From Trema orientale (Eukaryota; Streptophyta; Magnoliopsida; Rosales; Cannabaceae), in contig JXTC01000260.1 of assembly GCA_002914845.1 (NCBI GenBank), forward strand, positions 99,367 to 163,366: a stretch of DNA of 64,000 nucleotides. The letters run 5' to 3'. The translations under genes were made by a program, and so were the position numbers. Under the pieces are notes generated by a model. That model did not search any database. It saw nothing but the letters and a program-made list of their open reading frames with translations, and was not told the origin of the DNA. How positions within the stretch are numbered: the stretch's first letter is position 1; each line of letters opens with the position of its first letter. Shown here in pieces: positions 24,373 to 36,827 of the stretch.

Positions 24373-24377
24373 GTAGT

Positions 24378-26720
24378 GAGGACCTCAATACCAAGGAAGT
24401 AGGACAAGGGACCAAGATCCTTGATAGAAAATCTATGTGCCAAGAGGTCAATGAAGCATTGAATAGCATTGGAATTGGTACCTGTAATAATAATGTCATC
24501 CACATAAACAAGGAGAAAGGTAGTAGTGTCACCAGAGTGGAGAACAAATAAGGAGGTGTCAGCTTGAGAGTTTTTTAAACCCTGATTGAAGAAGAAACTG
24601 ACGAAGCTCATAGCACCAGACTCTTGGACCCTGCTTAAGACCATAGATAGCCTTCTTGAGTTTGCACACATGAGTGAGATTGTCTATATCAACAAAGCCC
24701 AGAGGTTGAGCCATATAGACATCTTCCGAGAAGTGACCTTGAAGAAAGGCATTATTAACATCCAACTGTCTCAAAAACCAATTGCGACTGATGGCCAAGC
24801 TGAGAACTAGGGGAATTGTAGTGGGTTTGACAACTGGACTGAAAGTGTCATGATAATCCACTCCAGGGCGCTGATGAAACCGTTGGCAACAAATCTGGCT
24901 TTAGACCTGTCAACAGAGCCATTAGGAAGACGTTTAGTACGGAAAACCCATTTATATCCTACAAGATTCTGCATAGAGGTAGGAGGAACAAGCTCCCAAG
25001 TTTCATTCCGAACAAGAGCATCAAACTCATCTGACATAGCTTGTCTCCATTTAGGATCTTTGAGAGCTTGGACAACGGTGTAAGGTTCAATATCGGAGGA
25101 TTGATGAAGCACAGCAGTGAGAGTCAGTTTATGTAATGGTTTATGGATGTTGTTTTTGGCTCTAGTGGTCATGGGATGAGTGTTTTATGGGATGGGTGGA
25201 GAGGGAGATGAGGTGCGAGAAGAAGAGAATGTGGGTGGGTCATTTTCTGGAGTGGGGAGGTTGACCGAGTGGTTGGGACGGTCAACTAATGTGGATTCGA
25301 GAGGAGGAGGATGGGATTCGGTTTGGTAACCATCGACTGGAGGTTGGGATTGGTCGACAGTTGGAAGCTCGAGAGCTTGTTGAGTTTCAAGATGGTCGAC
25401 CGTTGGGAGCAGGTGATTGACTGGTGCTACAATTTGTGCTAGAGTGTTGCACAAGGGCTTGTCGGGCGATGGCATAGTGAGTGAACGACTCGTTATAGGA
25501 ACAACTGAGACTGGTGGAATCCATTTAGACACAATCTCTGGAGTTGGACGAGAAAGGTGAGTCTGATAAGTGGCAAAAGGAAAAGATGTTTCAAGAAATT
25601 TGACATGATGAGAGACATATATTTTAGAGGCGGACGGATCAAGACAAATGTAAGCACTTTGAGTTAGAGAATAGCCAAGAAAGACACATGGAGTAGAACG
25701 AGAATCAAGTTTATGTTAGGAGTAAGGACGAAGCCACGAGTAACATAAACAGTCGAACACACGAAGTTTGGTGTAGTTAAGCGTAGAGCCAAAAACATTT
25801 TCAAATGGAGAGGAAAGGTGGAGAGTTGGTGTTGGCATGCAATTTATAAGATAGATAGCAGTGGCAAATGCATAGGTCCAATAGGTTAGAGGCATCGATG
25901 CATGAGTGAGAAGAGAGAGACCAGTTTCAACAATGTGTCGATGACGACATTCGGAAAGACCATTATGCTCCGGTGTATGTGGTGGTGTCATAAGATGAGA
26001 GATACCATGGGTGGATAAAAAAGTGTTAAGAGCTTCATATTCACCACTATTATCCGAATAGAGAGTGACAATCCGATGTTTGAATTGGTTTTCGACTAAC
26101 GCTTTGAAGCGCACAAAGACATCATAAACATGAGATTTTCATTTTAGTGGATGGTACCAAGTGTACCTAGTGTAATGGTCAATAAAAATAACATAGTACT
26201 TAAAACCATCAACAGAATAAATAGGAGAGGTCTATACATCAGAAAAGAGATTCTCAAGAGGATGAGTAGAGATCAAAGTAGAACAAGAAAACGGAATTTT
26301 ATGACTTTTATTACAAGAACAAGCATTACATACTGTTTGTGAAGACAACATACTAAACAATGGTAAACAAAACCTAGAGACAATGTTTTTCAAAATAGCA
26401 AAAGATGGATGTCCTAATCTAGAGTGCCACTTGAACGAAGTGGTCTTGACACTGGAAAATGCAAGTAATAGTGAGGAAGGAGAAGACGATGCCAGCCACT
26501 CATATACACTATCCTTAGGTTGTCCCATCAAAAGAAGTGCCCCCGTGCTTATATCCTTCACATGAAAAGAAGAAGGTGAGAATTCTATGGAAACATGATT
26601 ATTAATGCAAAATTGATAAATCGATATTAAGTTCTTTTTCATGGAGGGAACATAAAGGACATTATGTAAAGTAAAAGTTTTGGAAAGAGTGGGTATGATG
26701 GTAGAACCGGTATAAGTGAT
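24378..26720 (-). pseudogene. Copia pol, integrase and N-terminal reverse transcriptase part
   Basis: Reading on the minus strand, this covers the GAG-pre-integrase region with KWHSRLGHPS, the integrase core with YSDNSGEY and PEHNGLSECRHRHIVE (second Asp and Glu of the DDE triad), a Pro/Ser-rich linker (about 25530-25185), and reverse transcriptase blocks GYKWVFRTKR, LDVNNAFLQGHF, KAIYGLKQGPR and LVYVDDIIITG with the catalytic YVDD. The frame is interrupted by single stops (for example at 26721 and near 26232) and by shifts around 24810 and 24560. It continues at 21813 after the nested insertion. Confidence 0.92.
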
Positions 26721-27629
26721 TTAAAAACCCGAACCATCTCCGATCATAACATCATCAGAACTGTGACATGGGCTATGTAGAGAGAGATTACTCAAGTCGA
26801 ACGTGACATGGTGAGATGCTCCACTATCTAGTAGCCACGTAGAATTATTGTTGGTGTCAAGAACAACATTATTAGCATGAGGTTGCCACGGGGTGGAGGA
26901 ACGGGGTCCTTGGTAGCCTTGGGAGCGGGGAGCCGACGATTGTTGATGGGAGATAAGTCGAAACATAGGGCAATGCTTGGCAGTATGTCCTTGAACACCA
27001 CAGGCTTGACAACGACCAAGATAGGGCTTAGGTCGTCGTTGATTATTAGTAGAGGGATCGGGTGAAGAACCAAAAGATGGCAGATAAGGGACGGATGGGC
27101 GCCATGTTTGACAGTTCCATTGCACCGTTTGATTGGCAGTTGGTAGGAGTGGTAGAGGAGTAAATTGGTTGGACTGAAGAGAGGCTTCCTTGTTGAGTAG
27201 TTTCTCATGAAGTTCGGAGAAGGAGATTGGTGTCTCACGAGCATTGACAGCATCAATAATGGACTTGTACTCGTCACCGAGTCCTTCAAGTACTTTGTCA
27301 ATAGGATCCTCATTGTCAACTGGTTTGCCAAGGAGTGCAAGTTCGTCAGAACGAGTCTTGATGGCCTGCATATACTCATTGATTGATTTTGAACCCTTGG
27401 TGCACCGTTTCAATTGATCTTTCAATTGCTTAATGTGACCATGTGACGGTTTGGCATATGTATTGGCCAAGGTATTCCATGCATCAAGGGAAGAGGTTAT
27501 GCAGGCAATGACTGTAAAAGGGACCGAGATACTGCCAAGGAGAGGTGATGCCATTTGATATAATCCAGGTTTAGAGAGGTGATGCCATTGGTAGTGATGG
27601 TAGGCACATGTATGGATTGAGTAAAACAC
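26721..27629 (-). pseudogene. Copia gag and protease start, 5'-truncated
   Basis: An open frame of 302 codons encoding a copia gag of the UBN2 type: LDAWNTLANTYAKPS, LKDQLKRCTKGSKSINEY, a Pro/Gln-rich stretch, the zinc knuckle CQACGVQGHTAKHC, and the start of the aspartic protease with LLDSGASHH. The first about 40 residues do not look like a normal gag N terminus. They contain a 17-bp direct repeat (about 27540-27556 and 27574-27590), so the 5' end is rearranged or truncated. The frame ends in a stop just after the protease active site and continues in the same frame beyond it. Confidence 0.9.
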
Positions 27630-30600
27630 ATAAGCACACTAAGTTAGTTCCAAATATCTATCTATAAAAATAAAAGACAATTTGTAGATAGTTATTTAGA
27701 TTAAAACATATTTAGTTGTCTAAATGAAAAAAAGGATATAAAGCTCAGCTACCAATCATGTGCAAAATATAGAAAGAATAACGTAATTATAAGTCAATAA
27801 TTCTAAAGATATTTATAGTTTTATGAGTTAATACCTTAGGTAGAAGTCGATTAATTAATACTCTTATTTCCTATATCTAGGAGTAGGACTATTATCTAGG
27901 ATTCATGAGAGAGAATATTTAAAACTTTTATTCTTTTCTTAACACTATTAATACGTATCACACAACTTAACAAAGCTAATAATAGTTCTGGTAGAGAGAT
28001 ACACAATGCCATGCATCAATTAATAGCCTGACATATTATAAGGCTGATGCCCATTCGCTGCTAAAATTCTCAGAATTGACAAAAGTCCCTGGGGGCTACT
28101 AAAATTCTCATAATAAATAAAAGTCCTTAAGGTTAAAATCAAGCAATTACCAAACTCAGATTAATCTATGGAAAGAAGGTTGGTTCGCAACTCAACTTGT
28201 AGCCAACTAAGTAATCAAGACAAGCATGCCGATCCACCTTCACGTCTTTCAAAGGAACTCGATCATGAGGACTCTCCAAGAGCATAATCACCAAGCATGA
28301 TGGAGGGAACAAGTCACTATTCATACAAGATCTATAGTTAACAAATACTTAGTTTGCACACAAATAAACTTCTATCATTGCCACCAAGTTTACAAGCAAT
28401 TTTATGGTTGTTTTCAATCCAAACTTGAACCTTTTATACTTGGTAAAAGAAAAAGAAGTAAATTAAAAAAGAATTTAGTCACTGTCTCATCATTTCTTAG
28501 CTTAAGAAAAGGATTGAGCACCATTCTTAATAACAAAACCAAAAACTTACTATAGAATACTACAAAGCTAAATAGTACTTTAAGATCAGAAAATCAAAGA
28601 AATAATTATCAAGTTGATAGAGGAGATAAGCCTGGATGCCATTGCCTAAACAGATGCTAGAAGTCTTCATGGTACATATGAAAATGACAAATGATAGCAA
28701 GATAAACGCAAAAAGTATAGAACTTGCACATCCTGCTATGGAAAACAGCTTAACAAGAGAGGTAAATGAACCTAGATATGAGAATTACTTTGGTTATTAT
28801 ATTTGTGTTCCAATTGGCAAATATTTTTAAAATTCTCAGAAAATGTCCATAACCATTATTTGTCTTAGTTTCTTTCTAAATCCAATCATCTAGCCTTATC
28901 AGTCACAAGAAAACCTGAAATCGACTATGAGACAAAGAATTCTCAGTGAGTACCTAGTTGTTTGACTGGGGATTTCTAAATTGATTAACAAAGTTGGACT
29001 TGGGCAAGAGAATTGATGAAGTTGATGCTGATGGGCAGGAAAGTTGCAGGTTTTGCACAGGGGACGAGAAATAGAATGATTAAAGAGTACCTTCAGATCT
29101 TGATGGGTTCGCGACTTGTGGACGACCTTCGTGAAGAGGGTGCCTTCATGATCTGGTGTCCCACTAACCACAACTCACAAATCAGCACAAATTAGTAAAG
29201 TTGCCTGATGTCCCAGTCCTCAAGAGCGCTATAATTTTCATGACCACAAATCATAGTTTAGATTGGCGCATGCCGTATAATTCTTATCTTTAAATGTTTG
29301 GTTTTATTAGTAAAAGAGAGAATATAAAAGAGTTCCTAGAAAGGTTTCCTTACTATCAGACATAAGCCATAACTGTTCCTCATGAGAAATATATCTTTTA
29401 TTTTTTCTTAAATAATGTTATTTGTTAGTTCCAACTGCACCTCATGCAAAAAAGTTTACTGCAGCTAATGGTACTAGCTTCTATCAATTTTTCATTCCAT
29501 TCACCTTTCGACTGAACAGATTAAAATGACTCAATTCTGTTCTTTTCTCTTTTCTCTTGTGTTTTCCGTTTTTAAGGGGGTCGTACTGGGGTTTGAGGAG
29601 CAATGATACTCCCAGAAACTCTAAGCTTTAGTCCATCAAGGTTAATTTAATGGGAAGGTTCAAAGTCCAACCTAGATAATAGTAGGAAGGGGAATATTGC
29701 TAGCAAGTGGAATTTCAATGATAAGGCTAAACAAAATATATATTTCTGTAATCCACCTCTGCTAATAGGAAAGAGATATTGGGCTCAAGAGACATTTAGC
29801 ATTAATCTGCAACAGTAAGTTTACAAACTAACATTTAAAATATACTGCATTAACAGAGCATCCAATCAATTAAAAAAGTGGTATCTTAAATAATTAAACA
29901 ATGAACTGGAAAAGAAACAAGTAAGATACATCTTAGAGAATAGCCAAACGATACATTTATGTTAAGCTCATGTCAGCTGCAGTGGAAGATACCAAACAAT
30001 ATTTCAGCACCTAATTTTATGCCTTATGTAGTACTAAGTAAATATATATATAACAAATAAAAGCCAAAAACAAACACCGACCAGAAATACAACAGATCTC
30101 AGTGGTTTCTCCAAAAATGCTCAAGAACGGGAGGTGACAAAATTATCCAATCCCTACATGTGCACTCCTAATATCCTAAGCATCCAAGTAGAATGATCCA
30201 AGAAATTGTCAGATAACAAGAAACTGTGGAAACGATTCAAAACTCTAAAACCTTTCATATTCCTATGAGTTGTTTAAACAGGTTTTAGTGCTTTGCTAAA
30301 CTTATTCTTCAACAATTAATGACCCAATTAGTCTGTTGAAGCACCTTCCTCGGGGAAGACGACTTAAAAACGATTCTAATTGTGTTTTAATTGTGTTTTT
30401 CATCTCTTGGGGAAGACGACTGTGATTGCTGGAGCATGATTCTCTGGTTCTTAGGATCAGGTTCTTCGAGAGATGGATGCTCCTCAATAAGTTTGTTATC
30501 GGTTGGGTTCAAATTTCACTATATATGTACGGCAGGGTTCTTGAGAGCTGGGTGCCGGCACGTGTAGATCGAGCGATGTTATCTCACCTGAGCTGGGTGA

Positions 30601-31033
30601 TCAAGCAAGCTTTAATTATCCCCAATTTTATTCTGTGGCTGGTGGACGTAGGATATGCTTTATGACTTAGCCACCTTAAATTTGTGTGTCTTCACTCATC
30701 TCTATTTTATTTTATTTTCATTAAGGTTTAAGACAATATTTATTGATTGTGTGAGATTATGCTTCCGTAACAAGACACTGCAATATACAATATTCATTCC
30801 ACATTTATATTAATATGCTTCAATATATATCTTTTTGATAGACACACACAATCAAATAGTTGAAACCACTAAATTTAGTTTTTCCTACAATTTTTTTTTC
30901 CCCAAAAAAGAAATAAAAAAGGTTCAAGGTAGTTTAATAACTTTATATTGGCTTACGACAAGATGACACGAATAAGAAAAGAAATTTGATATACTAAAAT
31001 GGGACGCAATCATTCCAGACGACTAAAATGAAC
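27630..31033. other. Intergenic DNA between the copia element and the SEO locus
   Basis: No gene is supported. Two stretches are less AT-rich than their surroundings. At 28899-29171 the minus strand has a 90-codon open frame without a recognisable domain. At about 30300-30665 the plus strand has a 79-codon open frame, and GGGGAAGACGACT occurs twice (about 30354 and 30409). They may be remnants of untranslated or coding exons. The final part is the 3' flank of the SEO locus. Confidence 0.5.
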
Positions 31034-34000
31034 TCAACGGTACATGTAGTACATTTCCTTTACGCGACCACACCGAGAACAGGTCCTCACATTGTCCAAG
31101 ATGCGGTCAGACTCGGAGCAAACCACGGTTCCTGGCATTTCCACAGTGGTGGGCAATATGAGGCTTCTATCGCGGCGATTCACAACACATCTGGTCAAGG
31201 TACTCATTCAGAGCAGGCACAAACCCGATCTCATACCCCCTCGACTTCCAGCGGTCATGCTCGGCCAAAACCTTGAACATGCGCTCCCCATTGTTCTTAA
31301 CCATGTCACCGATTCCCTTGCCGATCACCGCCCACCCTTGCCTGCCAGAGCCGTAGCGCAGGATTTCGTCGATCCCCTGCACTATAGGGTCATTGATCAG
31401 ATGTTCCCTGGAGAACAACATGCTCTCCAGCCTTAGCCAAAAGAACCAAATGAGTTTCCAATCAAGCGCTCTGCTCAACCTCTCTCTGTGAATCATTTCA
31501 ATGATGTAGCTCGTGAACACTCTCTCCTGGATTTTGTACCTTCCAAGATAAAGTAACTCCAAGGTGATTCCAGCTTCTCTTGCAACATCTTTAGCAATCC
31601 TTGTGAATTTCCTAATCCACTCTATGTCTTCTCCTCCATACAAGCATATGTGTCTTCCCTCTCGGAGCTAAAATAGATGTAAGTACACTAATAGTTAACT
31701 GCATGTTTCTTCCTCATACATAAAAGAATTGGTTTGCTAACTTCTTCTGATATAAGCTAGTAATAAAAAACTTACCCAGATGTGAAAATTTGGCACGAAA
31801 TTTTTGACTACAAGCTCAATGGACCAGCTCTTTTCCTCCCATAGCAATCTCTCTCCAGTGTAGGTAAAAGGGTAGGCTCGGCTCCCCCATATATTCATCA
31901 TGTGGATCGCGTTGGTGTGCCCGATACTACCTTGTGCGTCCATAACCACAGCTAAAGGCTTACCGACGAAGTTCCATCTCTCTTTGAAGTTCGTGATGGC
32001 CATCGGAGACACCACCGATGGATGGTCGACTGAGTGCCATTTCATTTGGTCTCTCAGAATGTTAAACGATATTTGCTCGTTGTCACTGCCGAAGTCCAAA
32101 ATTGGGACCCAAATTACATGGTACAGCCTCTCGGCTGTAGCTAGGTTGTGTCCCTTTCTGAGGTAAAGTTTCTCCAAGATTGCATACTCTGGCCCATATG
32201 GGAGTTCGAAGTCTAGACTGGTAATGAACAGGACTATAACCTTCCTCCTCAATTCCTCGACGTCAATCTGTTTCAATAGGATATCGAAATGACTCAATAG
32301 CTAAGAAATTCATTCTGTTTTCAAGAAAAAAGTTTGAAAACTCAAGTACACCAAGTGTATTTGGCCTTGCAGCACAAGAATAGTTTTCCATTTTCAAAAA
32401 ACAATTAACTGTTATGTATGACAACAGGTTTTTGACACTTTTCTTTGGGAATAGTAAACCAAAAAACAGAATACTCGGAGGAAATCAGAACTTTTGTTTT
32501 CAATGTTCTACGAAAATTTATATTAGCATGCATACTTTAACTTTGTAAAAACCCAAATTTTAATGGGGGCAAATTGGTCATTTTGGTGAATTTCGGAATT
32601 TAATAATGGTGGGAACTTTGGAATTCAAATTTGGACCTAAGTAGAGAAATTTTCTACGAGCAGGGAGTAAATGACAATTTTGAGGGATGAAATTGAGAAC
32701 ATACTCGAGAGAGGGACTTAAGTGCAACATTAGAGTATATTTAAATGGACACCATGTGCCCCTCACACTCTCTTTTGTTCTTCTCTCTCACCTCCCTCGA
32801 TTTCCCTCTGCTCTCTCGGCCTGACGATGCCGAAGTTTAGGCTCCACCTCCGATGACGTCACTCCGGCCGATTTCGGTCACCACCGACCACCCAAGCCAC
32901 CTCGCCACCCCCCAGACCTCCCAAGCCAATATACGGAGACCCATCGTCGCCTCCATTACCAGCACCAGAGAGTTGAAGTCATGGAGGAATCTGGAGACCC
33001 ATCTCATTTGCTCCGTTTGATTTCGAGTTCATTGAGCAGTTTTTGAGATATTGGTTTTAAGCGTTGACTTTTCGATCAGACTATTAGATTGCGATTTTAT
33101 TTTCATTTTAGAATGTACACGTGAAATGGTGAAAAATAATATTTATATATTGTGTTTGGTGACTTGCATGAAATATGAAATGGGACGACTCTAATTTTAC
33201 TTTGTTTTGTATGCCACAAGGTAGGTTTCAGCCCGACCCTAAATTGGACAAGTTATATATCTTACTTAACTAATTTGGGTACTAGGAGTTCAGTGGTGAG
33301 GTCCGTTCCTTAATTTGAGGCTCTATCAGAAAAATGATATTTCAAAGCAAGTAATTAAAGGTTCAAAAATAACACTCGACCCTCCAAACGACACTGAATA
33401 CTCTCTTTGGAGTGTATCGCTACTCTATCGAAGTAGGAGACTCAAATACACAATTTCCAAACTTTTTTGCATAAAGACTACATTATGTGACATATTTTGA
33501 AAAACATGGATCTTATGGTTTCGAATGATTATATGAATTACCTAGTGGATATGAATTAAGTATAGGCTATTGTGTTGTGTTGGTAGATACTTTTGATGCA
33601 AGTCTAAATTTTAGAATTGTTCAAATTACAGCTGTTATGCTGCCAGTTTTTCGAGAGCAGAAATGATAAGTATGGTATGGTTTTCTGAGTATAGTTATTA
33701 TGGTGTGTGCTTCATGTCCACACCTAAGGTATTTGGGTGTCACGAGATACATAGTTGGTGGTTGGATCTACCGTTGGCACAGAGTCCATAAATTTACATA
33801 GGACTTCTTAGTTGGTAAGGTGTACACCCTTGATCATTGGTACAAGTCCATAGACCCATGTAGAGATCCAGAGTACATGGCTATGTTTATATTTGAGCTC
33901 AGGATTTGAGCTCGGAATTGAGCTCGGGATTGAGCTCAGGGTTTGAGTTTGGAATTTGAACTCAAGGTATTGATTTACACCGGTGCATGATGTTTTGGGA

Positions 34001-36827
34001 GACAAGGTAATATGAGCTTAGGGCATATGAGCTGGTCCATATTAGGAACATGTGTCCTTTGTAGTTTCCCCCGCTCAGTATGTGTTAGTATTCGGTGTCC
34101 CTCCGGTCTAGCAGGCGAGACACGTGAGTGTCCCTCTAGTAATTAAGGATTGGTAATCAGGCAGAGAGTGTTGCCTCTCCTCTGGTTACTCTCACCCGGT
34201 AGATGTAGGCATATGATACCCCTCTAGGGTGTCCTTTTGGTATTCTGGGATTAGTAACCTGGTAGAGGGTGTTTAGTATATATAGTAGGAGTTGTTCTGA
34301 TTCTGTGAAGAGGTTGTGTGAGCTCATGGGGATTGAGCTGGTTAATGCTACATACAGGTTTTTATACTCTACTTATTATGCTTCCATTTATGGTCTTACT
34401 GAATTTGATTTGCTCATGTGGTTTGAAAACTTATTTTCGGTGTAACTAACAATGCAAGGATTTCATAAAGAAAATGGTTTCTGAGACGCTAAATTGAGTT
34501 TCATATTGGGCTTTTAAGCTCACCCCTTCTTTTCTGTTTCCTTTCAGGTGTTGTTTATTCAGGATGAGATTTCTGTTGGATGAACAAGTTGTTGATTCAT
34601 ATCTGTGGCCCACCTAGTGTCAGGGTTGGTTTTCAAATCCTACTCTTTTAAACCAACCCTACTCTTTCTCGTTCTTAAGTAACTTGTTTAGTCAGATTTC
34701 ATGTATTATGTTAAGTGAGTGTATGAGGATATTTTTACTACTATTTAAGGACTTGGTATATAAATGGACATTGTGGTTCATAAGAAGTATGTTTTCAAAA
34801 GTATAAGTACCTGGAATTTCGATCGGTTTCTTATAAAGCTTGTTAAAACATACGAGTTCAGAAAATTTACGAAATTGACATTCACAAAGATAAGTATTTT
34901 ACGAAGTCAAAGTATTCTAACTAAAATATTTAGATTTTTCTTGAAAGTCTAAAAGATATTTTTGTGAACTAACAAGAGGGCACTATTGATATGAAAATGA
35001 TGGTGTTTTGAGGACTAAAATGAAAGAATCTAAGTACTTGTTTTACTTTAACTTCTGAAAATTTATTGTACAACTATATTTCACTTAATATTTACCAAAA
35101 ATCACGGCTTTAGATATCAAATTGTGACACATTTTCCTTGGGCACTAAACAAAATTTCTATCGACATTTCTTTTCTTTTTTCTTTTGTCATCATTTTCTC
35201 TCTCCTACTATAAAAACACATTATTGTTTGCTAAAAATGATGAAAGGGAACATCTTTTAGATATAAATTAACCTAGAACATCAAAACAAAGATTTCTCTC
35301 CAATGGCATAAATATAAATTTTATTAAAATAAAAATTTTGGGTAGATGACTTTCCATTTCTCATATTATTAGTATGTTCTAGGTTTTAGCAATAATTTAT
35401 TCTCGAAATGACAATAATATCCTTAAGATATTAAAATCTAAACTAATTTTTTTTAAAAAAGAAAAGTGCATAAAAAAAATTATTATAAAAAAAAATTGTA
35501 GCAATATTTCTTAAAGAAAGAACATAATTTTAAAGTATGAAATGAAAATGCAATTTTTTTTTATTTTCTTTAAAATTAAAATAATTAGATAATAATGAAA
35601 GTGTTTGAGAATGAGTTTTTAAAATAATATAAGGGTTTTTAGATATTTCACATTAGAGGTTTGATTAAAAGGGTACAAAGTTTATACTTTTTTCCTGCTT
35701 TCAAAAGTATTTTGGGTTTTCTAAAAACAGAGGGTTTTTGTGGTATCTAACTATAATTAAGAGGTGTTTTTGGAATTAACCCACAGATAAATAAAGTACT
35801 CCAAAACAATTCACAGGCAATATTTTCCTTTTTATTCTCGTATTATAGGAAATAGAAAATAAAAAATCTCCTAAAACTATACACATATATATTTTCCTTT
35901 TGTGGTCTCAGACTTTAAAACATAACTTTTGAAAATAGCTCAAAAGGTTAAAATGATCATGAGAGGTCGATCAACTTTCTTCTCTTTCTACAGATGGTCC
36001 TTGAACTTTATTTGGTCCCTGAACTCTTTTCATCCATCTCCAATTTTAGTTAGAAAGAATTTCACTAATAATATCCTAAAATCTATATTAAAAGGTCCCA
36101 CAAAAAGAGGAAAAACCCTTAAAGAAAAAAGAACCTCGCGACTTTAAGAAAAAGGGAGTTCAGTCGTCTCATTCTTGTGGGTCAAGCCCACCAACGTACG
36201 AAAGTACTGTAGTCATTCATCATTTTCTCCATTATTGCTATTTTATTTGATTTTTGATGAAATTTTTATAGGAGATCATTTCTGAATCTAATACACATTT
36301 TTTTCTTCCTTATTGACGTTAGTTTATAGCAAAAGATTAAGGAAAAAAAAAAAAGAAAAGGGAATATGAATATGATGGAAGGAAAGAGAGAAATTCGCAA
36401 GATGTTACCATGCTAAAGGTAAGTATATATTCTCCATTTTTTATATCTAATTATAATTTGGCACTAGAGTTTTTAGTGATGGTTAAGCGTATTTAATTGT
36501 TTGGTTTTTCTTGTTAAAATCTTACTTTGCTCTCCAATTTTAACATGGTTAAATATTTTGATGGATAAAAAATAGGCTATTGGTAGGGGGGGGGGGAAGT
36601 GTTCCCAAATCTATTTCCAGAGAGAAGAAAGTTCAGGACTCTCTCATGATTTTAACCTTATAAGACAAATAATACTGAACAAGCCTTAGAGATTTTAGAG
36701 CAAACCGTTTTCTTGTTGAAGCAATCATAGAGTGCTGGTTTGCCATCCCGGTAGTGGAATAACTCACTCAGGTACTTTGAATTGTCAACTTGTGTCGTCA
36801 CGGAACTCCGAGTATTGGACTCAAAAT
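31034..36827 (-). CDS. SEO module 3 (last): exons A3, B3, C3 with Cys-containing C-terminal tail
   Basis: Exons A3 at 36827-36706, B3 at 32267-31776 and C3 at 31667-31034. A3 has LFHYRDGKPALYDCFNKKT. B3 has IVLFITSLD, the PILDFG block, KPLAVVMDAQGSI, and ends NFHIW at a GTAAGT donor. C3 opens with CLYGGEDIEWIRKFTRIA and has WFFWLRLESML and GWAVIGKGIGDMV. The B3-C3 intron is 108 bp; the A3-B3 intron is 4.4 kb because of an LTR insertion (32544-35129). The frame meets TAG at about 31167, but the +1 frame directly continues with RSLILPTTVEMPGTVVCSES and ends TCSRCGRVKEMYYMYR at 31034, the type of tail expected for SEO proteins. A 1-nt insertion near 31170 has probably shortened the protein by about 45 residues. 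Confidence 0.78.
32544..35129 (+). mobile_element. Gypsy-type LTR, family X copy 1, in the A3-B3 intron
   Basis: About 2.59 kb from TGTAAAAACCC to ATTGTGACA, aligning with the LTR pieces at about 43880-45988 and from 57979 to the window end. Shared blocks include TTTGGGTACTAGGAGTTCAG, ATTCGGTGTCCCTC and a closing TCACGGCTTTAGAT. A GC-rich leader-like part lies at about 32760-33000. No matching target duplication was found at the two ends and no internal region follows, so it is a solo LTR or rearranged copy. Confidence 0.7.
35130..36705. other. Remainder of the A3-B3 intron
   Basis: AT-rich intron DNA. An open frame at 35929-36147 has no recognisable domain. An 11-base G run lies near 36586-36596. 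No other element is identified. Confidence 0.5.

Larger units (their letters stand above)
20808..27629 (-). mobile_element. Degenerate Ty1/copia retrotransposon, 5'-truncated, split by a nested element
   Basis: Reading on the minus strand the order is gag, protease, integrase, reverse transcriptase and RNase H, which is copia order. A purine-rich tract (GAGGGGG on the minus strand, about 20985) and a short AT-rich 3' LTR of roughly 180 bp (about 20808-20988, boundaries approximate) follow. No 5' LTR or primer-binding site is found in 27630-28300, so the 5' end is missing. A gag-only copia element (21819-24372) with GTAGT target duplications interrupts the reverse transcriptase. Many in-frame stops make the element inactive. 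Confidence 0.88.

Noticed and set aside
31092-31436. 114-codon plus-strand open frame
   Set aside because: Antisense shadow of SEO exon C3.
32539-35134. A target-site duplication for family X copy 1
   Set aside because: The flanks AACTT and CATTT do not match.
36586-36596. Run of 11 G bases as a possible G-quadruplex
   Set aside because: A single homopolymer run without further G tracts nearby; ordinary slippage is enough to explain it.
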